Source of the DNA: Brachycybe producta
Lineage: Eukaryota > Arthropoda > Diplopoda > Playtdesmida > Andrognathidae
Length of the DNA stretch: 64,000 nucleotides
Direction: 5' to 3'
Assembly: GCA_036925085.1 (NCBI GenBank)
Contig: JAUPFP010000041.1
Location: forward strand, 1,332,001 to 1,396,000
The notes beneath the pieces were generated by a model. It worked only from the letters and a program-made list of their open reading frames with translations, made no database searches and was not told where the DNA came from. Shown here one piece after another: positions 13,141 to 20,914 of the stretch. How positions within the stretch are numbered: position 1 is the first letter of the stretch; each line of letters starts with the position of its first letter. The position numbers and the translations under genes are program-made.

Positions 13141-13306
13141 GCCGGGTTTACATAGAGTCGTGGCCCAGATTATAATGCGCACGTCACTACTTGCTTATTC
13201 AACGACCGCCCACTTCGACGAGCACTTGTTCACATGAGGTAGTGATTACTACTGCTAGCCTTCCGGTAGTGCTCTCGCCCAATTCACGACTCCATGTAAA
13301 CCCGGC
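13141..13306. mobile_element. MITE with GCCGGGTTTACAT ends
   Basis: A 166-bp unit begins gccgggtttacatagagtcg and ends with its near-perfect reverse complement (cgactccatgtaaacccggc). Non-coding. It lies about 250 bp before the giant retroelement. Confidence 0.75.
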
Positions 13307-13547
13307 TGAATGTTTTTTTTTTTAACAGTAGGCAAAATAAAAAAGTAAAATGACACATTTCCTTATGTAGAATTTTTTTAAAAAACATATTCCTCGTTTC
13401 GCATGCTGAAAATTCGAGTGAAAGAATCGACTCTAATTATGTTAAAATGACGTCACAGCCAACGCCTTGTACCACAATGCAATGTGGTATGTCATGGTGG
13501 TGACGTCATATGTTATTTTTTTTTATAACGCTGTATAAGGTGCATTA

Positions 13548-13551
13548 GCTC
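13548..13551. repeat. Target-site duplication GCTC, left copy
   Basis: GCTC directly precedes the 5' LTR and recurs directly after the 3' LTR at 33,453-33,456. It marks one complete integration with a 4-bp stagger. Confidence 0.8.
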
Positions 13552-13590
13552 TGTTAGGTGTTGAAAAAATAAGTAAAGCAACACCTAACA
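13552..13590 (+). repeat. Perfect 12-bp inverted repeat at the LTR tip
   Basis: TGTTAGGTGTTG (13,552-13,563) is exactly reverse-complemented at 13,579-13,590, with a 15-nt spacer. It sits at the terminus that integrase must recognise. The copy in the 3' LTR is at 30,895-30,933. Confidence 0.85.
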
Positions 13591-15004
13591 ATAATTTGAA
13601 AGAGGGGCAGAAATTAGTAAAAGAGAAAATTAAAATAAAGTAAAAAGAGAAAGAGGCGGAGCTAGAAAGAGAAACAATGAAAGAGAAGTAAAAAAGAGAA
13701 GAAAAAATGAGGAAATAAAAAATGGCGGGAAAGTAGTAGTAAAAGAGGGGGTGGATAAAGTATGAATGAATCACACCCACACACACACACTCATAGTAAA
13801 CAGAGGCAAAAAAGGGAGAGGCTGAAAAAAGTAAAAGAAACCCACCCACCCATAAGAGAATGACGAAGCAAGAAGAAAGTCAAAGAAAGGGGGGAAACAA
13901 AAAAGAAACCCACCCACACAAGTAAAAAGTAATAAAAAGTTTTTAAAGAAAACAAGAGAGGGGGGAAATAGAAAGACTAAACCCACCCACACACACTTTA
14001 GAAGGGTGAGCCCAAATAAGTGTACCATGTTAAATAAAAACTTTTTTACAAAATTAAATGTAATTAAAGAATGAAAAGAGTGGAAAACATACTATAAAGT
14101 GTAATAGATAGATAGATGAAGTGGTTAATTAACCTGATATAATCTGATTACCTAGTGGAGTGTAAAATAAGAGAAAAGTAAAGTTGAACAATGAAAAAGT
14201 TTAAATGTGACACTTAAAGAAGAAAAACATATGGTTTATACTTCATACTCACACGGTAGAAGACCACCTGTTTTACAAATAATTATGACGTCATTATAGA
14301 AAAAAAATAAAAAGAAAGAAGGGATGGAAAAAGTGTAACAAGATACTTTTTACCATACACTCTCTTCAATATGCAAAACAGCAAAGTAATAAAAAGTTTA
14401 AAAGAAAAAGTAAAGCACATAACAGGTTCTCAACACATTAAGAAAAGGGCCGTTAATAATATATAGAGTATATTGAAGACTATAGAGAGGAAACTTATGA
14501 ATGAGTATAATGAAATGAATGGAACAATATGTGAAGTCAAACATAACCCAAAAGAGGTACCGACAAGTAGCGAAAGAGTTGTATGATGTTAGGGTTCTCA
14601 ACAGAGTAGGGGTAAAAGGGCCAAAATCGTATTTAAATAGAAATACATTTCGGAGGGCCTAGAAAACCAAATAAAGGAACATTGGGAATGTTAGTCATTC
14701 AAATGAAATGTTATGAGTTGCCGAAAACTAAAACTTTCGATGAAAAGTTAAAAGGTTAACTATACTAATTCATAGAAAATGACGGTTAGTGGAAATAACA
14801 GTATGTATCGACGATCGTAAAAAATTTATAAAAAATCCAAATTGTAATTTTACGACCGGATGCATATTAGGCAGATGTTCGTAGAAGAAGATCAAAAGCC
14901 AGTTGACCGATTGGTTATTTTAATTTTAGAAAATTAATTCTAACCAATCAGAATACTTAAAATTCATTTCTGACTAAACAAGATGCGATGAACATCGTAT
15001 TCTA

Positions 15005-15401
15005 GAGAGAGTCCTACATTGGAGTTCTAGAAGAGAGGACATATGTTATAGATTTAGTAAAAAGAAAGAAGAAAGACCTTAGAAGAAATTTAGAGGATGA
15101 GACTTAGAAGAAATTTAAAGAATAGGACTTAGAAAAAGTTTAAAAGGAGACTTAGAGAATTTTTGTTTAAAAGGAGACTTAGAGAATTTTTGGTTAAAAG
15201 GAGACTTAGAGAATTTTTGGTTAAAAGGAGACTTAGAGAATTAGTGTTTAAAAGTGGACTTAAAGAATGTTAGAGAGTCCTAGATTGGAGTTCTAGAAGA
15301 GAGGACATATGTTATAGATTTAGTAAAAAGAAAGAAGAAAGACCTTAGAAGAAATTTAGAGGATGAGACTTAGAAGAAATTTAAAGAATAGGACTTAGAA
15401 T
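15005..15401 (+). repeat. 130-bp direct duplication inside the LTR
   Basis: The block 15,005-15,134 recurs at 15,272-15,401 with a difference of about one base (tacattgg versus tagattgg). Between them are several ~25-bp units built on aaaaggagacttagagaatt. The repeats give the U3 region a stepwise-grown look. Confidence 0.8.
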
Positions 15402-15790
15402 TATTTTGAATTGAGTTTGTGAAGTCATTTGGACTTAGAATTATTTTGAATTGAGTTTGTGAAGTCATTTGGACTTAGAATTATTTTGAATTGAGTTTGT
15501 GAAGTCATTTGGACTTAGAATTATTTTGAATTGAGTTTGTGAAGTCATTTAGACTTAGAATTATTTTGAATTGAGTTTGTGAAGTCATTTGGACTTAGAA
15601 TTATTTTGAATTGAGTTTGTGAAGTCATTTAGACTTAGAATTATTTTGAATTGAGTTTGTGAAGTCATTTGGACTTAGAATTATTTTGAATTGAGTTTGT
15701 GAAGTCATTTAGACTTAGAATTATTTTGAATTGAGTTTGTGAAGTCATTTGGACTTAGAGTTGTTTTGAGTTGAGTTTGTGAAGTGTTTT
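15391..15790 (+). repeat. Ten 40-bp tandem repeats in the LTR
   Basis: Units begin ggacttagaattattttgaa and repeat every 40 bp from 15,391; the tenth unit (15,751) is diverged. They sit immediately before the poly(A) signal, where U3 enhancer repeats occur in other LTR elements. The same array is at 32,734-33,133 in the 3' LTR. Confidence 0.95.
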
Positions 15791-15794
15791 GAGA

Positions 15795-15800
15795 AATAAA
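15795..15800 (+). terminator. LTR poly(A) signal AATAAA
   Basis: AATAAA follows the 40-bp repeats and lies 309 bp before the LTR end. It is the best candidate for ending element transcripts when used in the 3' LTR (33,138-33,143). Confidence 0.55.
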
Positions 15801-15900
15801 CCTAGGAGTTGGTTTTTCATGTAATTTGGATTTTGAGTCTGAGACCAGGAAAGTGTTTTCACGAAGCTATAATTCTCCGAAGACAACAAGAAGCCATCTA

Positions 15901-15908
15901 AGGTAAGG
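15901..15908 (+). promoter_or_regulatory. Splice donor AG|GTAAGG in the LTR
   Basis: A near-consensus 5' splice site, cut after 15,902. It is downstream of the probable transcription start and upstream of the primer binding site, the usual position of a retroviral major donor. It pairs naturally with the acceptors at 17,861 and 26,792. Confidence 0.6.
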
Positions 15909-16114
15909 TTAACAACTCTTGTTATCTTTATTAGGCCCAGTCCAAGAAAATTAAAAAATTACTACCACTCACTGATAAACTACAAAACCCATTCCCTACA
16001 TAAGCCTTCATTGGCTGGGAGGGTCGAACCCTAAACCCAATAGGTACTATTTGGCTGAAAGGGGAATCACAGAACACCACTGTGATAGCCGTGAAAACGG
16101 AAACTTACAAAAAG

Positions 16115-16131
16115 TGGCGCAGTCGACAGGA
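16115..16131 (+). other. Primer binding site (tRNA-Ser type)
   Basis: TGGCGCAGTCGACAGGA starts 6 nt after the LTR end. TGG pairs with the tRNA CCA tail, and GCAGTCG is the start of many animal tRNA-Ser genes, so its complement forms the acceptor 3' strand. The 17.6/297 group of Gypsy elements is also reported to use tRNA-Ser. Confidence 0.75.
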
Positions 16132-17851
16132 TTAGTTAAAAAATCGGTTGGGTGGTTGAATTGTTTTATTAGAAAGTTTTGTGGCAAAGCAATTGGAACA
16201 TTAGTTGGGGTTTTGGGATGGCAATTTGATTTTTAGAGTGTATTTTATTGAAGTGTATTGTCTTTTTCCTATTATTTGGTTGGGCTAAATTTGGATAAAT
16301 AAAATTAGTTTGAGTTCAATTGGGTTGGATTGATTTTTTTTTTTGTTTGGTGTTTAAATAATTCATTAGTTGCTTTGGTTAACAGTTGGGTTATTTTAAA
16401 GAAGTTCAGTTGAGACAATTGAGTTGTTTTGAAGCTTATATGGTCAAAGTTAATTGAAGTTATTAGATTATGTTGATTGGGATCTAAAAAGTGAATACAT
16501 GAAAAAATTTTTTTTGGATTACAGAATAAATTGTGCATGCTTACCTTGTTTTAAAATTGATGAACAAAGAGGTTAAAGAAATGAGTATTGAGTGATAGAC
16601 AGAGTTGGATTAATTTATGAAGTAAAACTGAGAATAATTTGCATGTTCTAGGGAGAATTGATTTTTAGAAAGCTGATTGAGATATTTTATGAATTTTAAT
16701 TGTAATTTTTTAGGGGTGAATTGGAATTGTGATTAACATGAGAAAATTAATTGAATTTTGAGAAAAGTTAATTGATTTGCTTCATTAAGTGTGGAATATC
16801 TTATTTGTTAATGTGTGAATTGGCTAATTCAGAAAAACTAAAAAAATTTTGGGTTTGGATTAATTAGGGTTATTTGAGGAATTCAACTGATTGCTTATTT
16901 TGGAATTAATTATATCAAATAACATTTGTGGCTAAAAGATACTAGAAGATCTTTCACAACTTAAATGGGATTATTTTCAAAATTTTGAAAATTATTTGTA
17001 TCTTAATGAGTTTTGAATTTTTGTGTTTAGTATTTAATCTTTATTAAAATTGTAGAACCCTGCAAAATATTATTTTCTTGGGTTACTATAGGAGAATTAT
17101 TGTTTGCAACTAAAACCTTTTTATTTTATGTATCTAAGACTGTTTTGTTTCATTTTTACCAAAATTGTCGAGGTTTGTCTAGTACAAGAATTGGACTGGA
17201 CAAACATAGAAATAGCAATCGAAGAGATTGCTTATTTCTTTATTGCTTTATGGGCAATTAAAGCATTCTGGGGTTAAATAAAAATACTTACTGGTGAACA
17301 AAGAAATGAGCTGGAAATTGTTAGTGTATTGTTGCATAAAGTTAACTGACTTGTTCTGGTTTAGAGGATTTGATTGGGAGGAGGTAGATATTACTGCTAG
17401 AGACCTCATTTATCTTTGTGTTCATCTTATCATGGTTAAAATACTTTGGGGTTAGAAGATAATGAAATTTGCAAGTCAATTAATGGTTTAATGAAAAAAA
17501 AAAAATTTCTGGAAGATTCTTAGGTTTACCCATATTGTTGTTGTGAGTGGATATGTTGAGTACATTATTATTGATTTTGATCAAGATTTTTGGGGGTCCT
17601 AAAATATATTAAGTGGCCTATTAAGTGCATGATTAAATTAAGTCATATTGCCTGAGTTGTTTTGTTTCAATTGTTTTGCAAATTGTTTTTGTATTGTACT
17701 TGTTTTTAAGATTTGCTCCCAACACACATACGCACGCTCCCATACAAAATTGCATACATAATTGCGCATAAAGTAATTAATTGATTAATTAGGTAATCGA
17801 TTAATGGGCCTTATTAGAGTGTTTGGGGGGATGAAAGAATCGTAATAATGC

Positions 17852-17861
17852 TCTTTTCCAG
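17852..17861 (+). promoter_or_regulatory. Splice acceptor before ORF1
   Basis: tgctcttttccag is a textbook pyrimidine tract plus AG, ending 3 nt before the ORF1 ATG. Splicing from 15,902 would put ORF1 first on a shortened message. Confidence 0.6.
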
Positions 17862-17864
17862 GTT

Positions 17865-18284
17865 ATGGCCGAAGCACCAGAAGACCGTGAACTGAACAAT
17901 TTTAAACCAGTGTGCAGAGTTTCCCCTAGAATTATAACAGAAGAAGAGTACCGAGAGCGACGAGAAAGATTCATCGACGAGGCGGAATTAGCGTATCACT
18001 TACTCTTGGCTAACCTAAGACCGTTGGCGGGTTACCAGTCGGTACGATTTAGCTTGCCGTCTCCGGTGAGCCCAACACCGAGTTCAATACCAAGTCCGAT
18101 ACCAAGTCCGGTACATTTTTTGGAGAGTGGAGTGGCACAATTTTATCTTCACGGAACTCCAATCTTTAACGTGAGATCGGATCTTGCTGGTTTCATCGCA
18201 CCTCCTTCGTCTCCCGTGGAAAGAGAACCACCGGAGCCACAGGACGAACGATTGGCAGACGACGGATTGCCATATCACGTTTAA
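17865..18284 (+). CDS. Element ORF1: proline-rich accessory protein of unknown function
   Basis: 139 aa, starting 3 nt after a strong splice acceptor. The N-terminal half is charged and predicted helical (TEEEYRERRERFIDEAELAY, about residues 26-45). The middle is a Ser-Pro repeat (PSP-type units, about 65-82). The C terminus is acidic and proline-rich. It lacks the C-x5-C module of the following ORFs. I recognise no family. Its position, ahead of gag and behind its own acceptor, suggests an accessory or regulatory protein made from spliced RNA. It could be specific to this element lineage. Confidence 0.6.
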   Translation: MAEAPEDRELNNFKPVCRVSPRIITEEEYRERRERFIDEAELAYHLLLANLRPLAGYQSVRFSLPSPVSPTPSSIPSPIPSPVHFLESGVAQFYLHGTPIFNVRSDLAGFIAPPSSPVEREPPEPQDERLADDGLPYHV

Positions 18285-18320
18285 AGGTGATTATATATGT
18301 AAGGTTAAGAAAATTTGTTT

Positions 18321-18560
18321 ATGGATGAGTGCATGTTGCAGGACATTTGCATATTACCCTGGTGCCCATTAAGACCAGAGTGTAATATCATTGACTTGAG
18401 TGACATTGATGTTATTTTTGTATGTACTACACATTTGAGAACATTTGAGGGTGCCGAATATAATATTTGGATGAATGCTAAAGAATTAATTGTTTCCGTC
18501 CACGATTTATGGCAGATATTAGATGGATATTCCACTGATTTTGTAGGATTTGAAATATGA
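18321..18560 (+). CDS. Accessory ORF A1: CCCH-module microprotein (type A)
   Basis: 79 aa from the ATG at 18,321. One module, LPWCPLRPEC then C-x2-H, with spacing C-x5-C-x13-C-x2-H, followed by a Phe three residues on and a short helical tail. Type A copies share the LPWCP opening and recur at 19,631 and 20,314. The stop codon overlaps the start of the next ORF (ATGA, 18,557-18,560), which suggests coupled translation. Four conserved Cys/His residues imply metal binding, but that is inference. No known family recognised. Confidence 0.7.
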   Translation: MDECMLQDICILPWCPLRPECNIIDLSDIDVIFVCTTHLRTFEGAEYNIWMNAKELIVSVHDLWQILDGYSTDFVGFEI

Positions 18561-18847
18561 GTTTTGTGGATGAATACGAGGTATCCTCAACCAATGATTT
18601 TGTATGCCCTTATAGTAATATTTGTTTCAGAGCTCCAGATTTCTCAGACAATTCATATATGTGGAAGTGTATGAGCCACAATTACCTGTTTGATATTAGA
18701 GATTACCCATTTGTTGCACTAGGAAGACCTGGATCAAACAATTTAGAAGCAAGTATAGAATATAGTGAATTTTGTGAATATATTGGACAATTTATCATAC
18801 ATCCAAATCTGGTTGAAATCAAAAACTTTTTCAATAGCAGGAATTGA
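18557..18847 (+). CDS. Accessory ORF C1: CCCH-module microprotein (type C)
   Basis: 96 aa, sharing 4 nt with A1. One module (CPYSNIC, then C-x2-H after 14 residues) followed by FDIRDYPFVALGRP and a longer helical tail of about 40 residues. Its paralogue is the interrupted ORF at 20,584, which keeps the YPE-A-GR motif and tail length. Function unknown. Confidence 0.68.
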   Translation: MSFVDEYEVSSTNDFVCPYSNICFRAPDFSDNSYMWKCMSHNYLFDIRDYPFVALGRPGSNNLEASIEYSEFCEYIGQFIIHPNLVEIKNFFNSRN

Positions 18848-18862
18848 GAAGAAGTAAAGATT

Positions 18863-19063
18863 ATGTGTAGAAAAAAATCTTTAGTAAGTATAACTTGTCC
18901 ATTTAGTTTAAATTGTGTTTTTATTATAAAGAAAAGAGATAATTTGGTGAAGTGTGTTTGTCATCTTAATCATTTTCAAACTGAATACATTCAAAGTAAT
19001 CGTGACTTGAAAGATAAGTTCGAAATTTTATCAGTAAAAAAGCATGAACTTAGAAGACACTAG
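18863..19063 (+). CDS. Accessory ORF D1: CCCH-module microprotein (type D)
   Basis: 66 aa, 15 nt after C1. The module is CPFSLNC, 12 residues, then CVCH, near the N terminus, with a lysine-rich C-terminal tail. It overlaps the next ORF by 20 nt in another frame. Closest relative in the window is D2. Function unknown. Confidence 0.62.
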   Translation: MCRKKSLVSITCPFSLNCVFIIKKRDNLVKCVCHLNHFQTEYIQSNRDLKDKFEILSVKKHELRRH

Positions 19064-19253
19064 TAGGAACATACCACAGTGCCCAATAGGTCCTTATTGC
19101 ATTGTAAGATTTTTTCGAGAAAGTGGTCGAGTTAAGTGTTTTGTACATGATACCTGGTATCAGACAGAAAAAATCCCAGAGAAAATTATAATTAAAGAGA
19201 CAAGTAATTTGAAGTTGAAGGTAATAAAGGAAGAGGAAAAGAAAGAAAGTTAA
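19044..19253 (+). CDS. Accessory ORF D2: CCCH-module microprotein (type D)
   Basis: 69 aa. The module is CPIGPYC, 12 residues, CFVH, then a Tyr three residues on; the tail is rich in Lys and Glu. The CPIGP opening is shared with the first module of B1, so D and B probably derive from one ancestor. The start lies inside D1 by 20 nt. Confidence 0.65.
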   Translation: MNLEDTSRNIPQCPIGPYCIVRFFRESGRVKCFVHDTWYQTEKIPEKIIIKETSNLKLKVIKEEEKKES

Positions 19254-19263
19254 GATATTTAGT

Positions 19264-19623
19264 ATGAGTGAGGATTATCAAACGAATAGGTTACAGTGCC
19301 CCATAGGACCAGATTGTATTACTAAGTTTCATCGATCTATAGGACGGATTGAATGCCTCACCCATAAATTCTGGTATTTACCTGCAGATTACGTATACAG
19401 GTGTGCTAATCAAGGTTATTTCCCGATACAAGCTGTTGTTGATTGTACTGATCAAGACACTGAGGAAGACATTCGAAGAATAATTATAAGTAGATGGGAA
19501 TCGTGTCCTTATGCTAGGAATTGTGCCTTTGTAGCCATCACACAAAACGAAGCTCCAAGGGAATTCCAGTGCATTATACACGGAACCGTAATTAATACTC
19601 TTTTTAACGTAATCCATATGTAA
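19264..19623 (+). CDS. Accessory ORF B1: two-module CCCH protein (type B)
   Basis: 119 aa with two modules: CPIGPDC-x12-CLTH near the N terminus and CPYARNC-x15-CIIH near the C terminus, joined by about 55 residues. The second module type has a constant 15-residue gap, also seen in B2. The two-module layout and exactly equal length of B1 and B2 argue for selected coding sequences. It is followed 7 nt later by A2. Confidence 0.7.
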   Translation: MSEDYQTNRLQCPIGPDCITKFHRSIGRIECLTHKFWYLPADYVYRCANQGYFPIQAVVDCTDQDTEEDIRRIIISRWESCPYARNCAFVAITQNEAPREFQCIIHGTVINTLFNVIHM

Positions 19624-19630
19624 AGGGGGT

Positions 19631-19852
19631 ATGGACTTAAATGTATTACCATGGTGTCCTATAAGACTTAATTGTGTAATAATTGATAGAAGAAACATAG
19701 ATAACACATATGCTTGCCTTACACACCAAAGGGCTTTTCAGATAGAAGAATACGAAAATTGGCTTCAAGTTAGAACATTATTGACAACACTAGGTGAACT
19801 ATTGCAAGATATATATAGCTTTTTCATAAGAATAGAAGAAGAAAGTGTATAA
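19631..19852 (+). CDS. Accessory ORF A2: CCCH-module microprotein (type A)
   Basis: 73 aa; LPWCPIRLNC-x13-CLTH, then AFQIEEYENWL. It is very close to A3 in the module and the following helix, so the B-A pair looks recently duplicated. It begins 7 nt after the B1 stop. Confidence 0.7.
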   Translation: MDLNVLPWCPIRLNCVIIDRRNIDNTYACLTHQRAFQIEEYENWLQVRTLLTTLGELLQDIYSFFIRIEEESV

Positions 19853-19911
19853 AGAATTCTAGTTATAGACAGAAAATATTATGGTTTATTAATGAGTGAT
19901 ATTTAAAGGGT

Positions 19912-20271
19912 ATGGATTTAAGCATACAAAGGAAAAAGGAACGAGACGCCAATAGATGTCCTTTTGGGAAAAGTTGTAGTATAGTACACGAAGATTTTCA
20001 AGAATTTGTAACATGCGAAGTCCACAACGTAAATTTTGCATTTCCTGAGTATCTATACATGTGTGGTATAAATCCAAATGTAAACAGAGTAATTTTTGAG
20101 ACTAAGTGTAAAAGTCCCTTAGAAGAACTTCAGTTATTAACAGATAGAATTGGTAATCATTGTCCATTGCATGACGAATGCTTTTTTGTCTTAATTTCAC
20201 CAAAAACTTGGCCTAAACAGTATCAATGTGCAGTTCATCAAAAGATATTTAATGAACATTTGGGAGTATAA
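19912..20271 (+). CDS. Accessory ORF B2: two-module CCCH protein (type B)
   Basis: 119 aa, the same length as B1. Modules are CPFGKSC-x12-CEVH and CPLHDEC-x15-CAVH. An extra ATG lies upstream at 19,881 in another context, but this start aligns with B1. Conserved cysteines and histidines are kept while other residues differ widely, which is the pattern of a structural metal site. Confidence 0.7.
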   Translation: MDLSIQRKKERDANRCPFGKSCSIVHEDFQEFVTCEVHNVNFAFPEYLYMCGINPNVNRVIFETKCKSPLEELQLLTDRIGNHCPLHDECFFVLISPKTWPKQYQCAVHQKIFNEHLGV

Positions 20272-20313
20272 AAAATAAAGGAAAAAAGCGTGTTTGTTTG
20301 AATTCTTAATAAA

Positions 20314-20550
20314 ATGAGTGTTGATTTAGAATTATTACCATGGTGTCCCTTAAGGTTTAGTTGTGATATTATTGATTTAACAGAAATAGAGAACATTCAT
20401 GTGTGTCTCACACATCATAGAGCTTTTCAAGTAGAAGAATATGAACTTTGGCTTCGTGTTAAACAGTTGTTAACCTCATTAAATGAATTATTGCATGAAT
20501 TAGATGAATATTCCATAGAGTCAGAAATAGATATTGACCGATTTAGATAA
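20314..20550 (+). CDS. Accessory ORF A3: CCCH-module microprotein (type A)
   Basis: 78 aa; LPWCPLRFSC-x13-CLTH then AFQVEEYELWLRV and an acidic tail. Third type A copy. It is followed 33 nt later by the type C pseudogene, mirroring the A1-C1 order. Confidence 0.7.
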   Translation: MSVDLELLPWCPLRFSCDIIDLTEIENIHVCLTHHRAFQVEEYELWLRVKQLLTSLNELLHELDEYSIESEIDIDRFR

Positions 20551-20583
20551 AGAAGTTTTATTGTCAGAAAATAATTTAGAATA

Positions 20584-20883
20584 ATGAGCGAGAATTTTAG
20601 TGATCAAGATAAGGTTTATAGGTGTCCTGAACTAAAAAATTGTTTCTAAACACAGTGTCACCATCATAGACAAGATTATAGGTGGAAGTGTGTTACACAT
20701 TATAGGCATTTTGATAAAAGAAATTACCCAGAGATAGCATTTGGGAGAGTTGCATGTTCATATGAAAAAGCAGTTAGAGAATTGATAGATTTTAATGAGT
20801 ATTTGTCCCGCTTAGGTCACCCCGCAAAAACACAGGAAAGAATAGATTTTTTCGTACAAAGAGACTTAGAAGGGGAAGATTAA
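20584..20883 (+). pseudogene. Accessory ORF C2: type C copy with one in-frame stop
   Basis: The reading frame runs 99 codons but has a TAA at codon 22 (20,647-20,649), just after the second module cysteine (CPELKNC). Beyond it the frame continues with C-x2-H, a Phe three residues on, and the type C motif (YPEIAFGR) plus tail. Only one stop is seen, so it is recently broken, subject to readthrough, or a sequencing error. It ends 31 nt before gag. Confidence 0.65.
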
Positions 20884-20914
20884 AGATTAAAATTAAAAGT
20901 TGTTTGGAAATTAG

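Larger units (their letters stand above)
13552..16109 (+). repeat. 5' LTR (2,558 bp)
   Basis: It matches 30,895-33,452 at a constant offset of 17,343 at both ends; I found no differences by eye. The U3 plus strand is strongly purine-rich and carries internal duplications. AATAAA at 15,795-15,800 is the likely poly(A) signal, placing U5 in the last ~290 bp. A consensus splice donor lies in U5. The first 39 bp form a hairpin. Confidence 0.95.
16110..17864 (+). other. Untranslated leader between 5' LTR and ORF1
   Basis: About 1.75 kb, T-rich and G/T-rich, with no conserved reading frame. It contains the primer binding site at its start and a strong splice acceptor at its end. Packaging signals would be expected here, but I cannot identify one. 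With the donor at 15,902 it forms a plausible intron of about 1.96 kb. Confidence 0.65.

Noticed and set aside
13523-13849. Minus-strand Phe/Ser-rich frames in both LTRs
   Set aside because: They arise from the purine-rich plus strand of U3; identical in both LTRs only because the LTRs are identical.
16051-16236. 61-codon plus-strand frame spanning the LTR end and primer binding site
   Set aside because: It crosses functional non-coding signals, has no conserved motif, and its start lies in the LTR.
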